Shown here one piece after another: positions 63,961-64,000 of a stretch of DNA of 64,000 nt; the first letter of the stretch is position 1; every line of letters starts with the position of its first letter. The translations under genes were made by a program, and so were the position numbers. Source of the DNA: Fusarium oxysporum f. sp. lycopersici 4287 (taxonomy: Eukaryota > Ascomycota > Sordariomycetes > Hypocreales > Nectriaceae); contig NC_030991.1 of assembly GCF_000149955.1 (NCBI RefSeq), forward strand, positions 537,295 to 601,294, written 5' to 3'. Under the pieces are notes generated by a model. That model did no database searches, was not told where the DNA came from, and saw only the letters and a program-made list of their open reading frames with translations.

Positions 63961-64000
63961 TGTCGCACTGAGCGTGCTTAAAGGGTTAGAGTGAGTATGA
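63961..64000 (-). repeat. 5' LTR of the Copia element, partial
   Basis: Starts TGTCGCACTGAGCGTGCTTA at 63961, the same as the solo LTR at 40268, and is cut by the window end. Confidence 0.9.

Larger units (their letters stand above)
58520..64000 (-). mobile_element. Copia-type LTR retrotransposon, near intact, runs off the window
   Basis: 3' LTR 58520-58705, polypurine tract, a single gag-pol frame on the minus strand, a primer binding site at 63936-63960 and the start of the 5' LTR at 63961. LTRs are direct repeats, TGTCGC...GCGACA. The left flanking 5-mer is ACGTA (58515-58519), whose partner should lie just past about 64146. Integrase precedes reverse transcriptase, so it is Ty1/Copia order. 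One TAA interrupts the frame. Two solo LTRs of this family lie at 20542 and 40268. Confidence 0.93.

Noticed and set aside
1..64000. CRISPR array, prokaryotic operon or phage structure
   Set aside because: No regularly spaced short repeats; introns and element types are fungal. The only regular repeat is the coding TPR array.

Overview
The window reads as nuclear DNA of a filamentous ascomycete, most likely Fusarium or a close relative. Short introns with GTRNGT donors, CTAAC-type branch points and YAG acceptors are visible. The mobile elements are of fungal type: pogo/Fot-like, Hop-like MULE, hAT, Tad-type LINE and Copia. The gene content (PTH11/rhodopsin-domain proteins, small secreted proteins, a TPR-CHAT protein, F-box/ankyrin and kinase-like proteins) and the density of nested, decayed elements suggest an accessory or lineage-specific region rather than core chromosome. 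The species call is inference. There are two assembly gaps (6832-7374 and 24076-24175).

Left third (1-24 kb): a partial MYND/SamB-like gene is followed by a 5'-truncated LINE fragment carrying an inverted-repeat element at 1448-1996 with a TTTGCAAA duplication. Next come a solo LTR, a carboxylesterase remnant and a spliced coiled-coil gene. An apparently intact pogo-like transposon (7546-9405) sits inside an exon of another gene. Two hAT elements (11265-14061 and 14062-15088) and a dead pogo transposase (15.1-16.7 kb) lead to an intact 921-residue TPR-CHAT protein (16812-19577, minus). Beyond it lie a stop-ridden pseudogene, a solo Copia LTR with its target duplication, a dead Tc1-like transposase and a GTP cyclohydrolase I pseudogene. 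A second-family solo LTR landed exactly on that pseudogene's stop codon.

Middle (24-44 kb): the 5' end of an old yellow enzyme gene, three candidate small secreted proteins (27156, 32101, 34943), a decayed PTH11-like gene, LINE and pogo fragments, and a nearly complete Tad-type LINE (about 36.0-42.2 kb). The LINE's ORF2 is broken by an unrelated segment, a solo LTR and a frameshift. An arrestin-like gene follows at 43273.

Right third (44-64 kb): a structurally complete Hop-like MULE with a 9-bp target duplication (44779-47821), a short hairpin repeat, an intact six-exon rhodopsin-domain gene (49210-50656), and a fragment resembling OrsD-type zinc-finger proteins. These are followed by a MULE fragment, a kinase-like gene, an F-box/ankyrin gene, and a sulfatase-superfamily gene cut by a near-intact Copia element that runs off the right edge. 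The Copia coding frame is interrupted by one TAA only.

The window is best read as a record of element insertions, mostly dated by nesting and target duplications. A few host genes with possible roles in incompatibility, signalling or host interaction survive between them.
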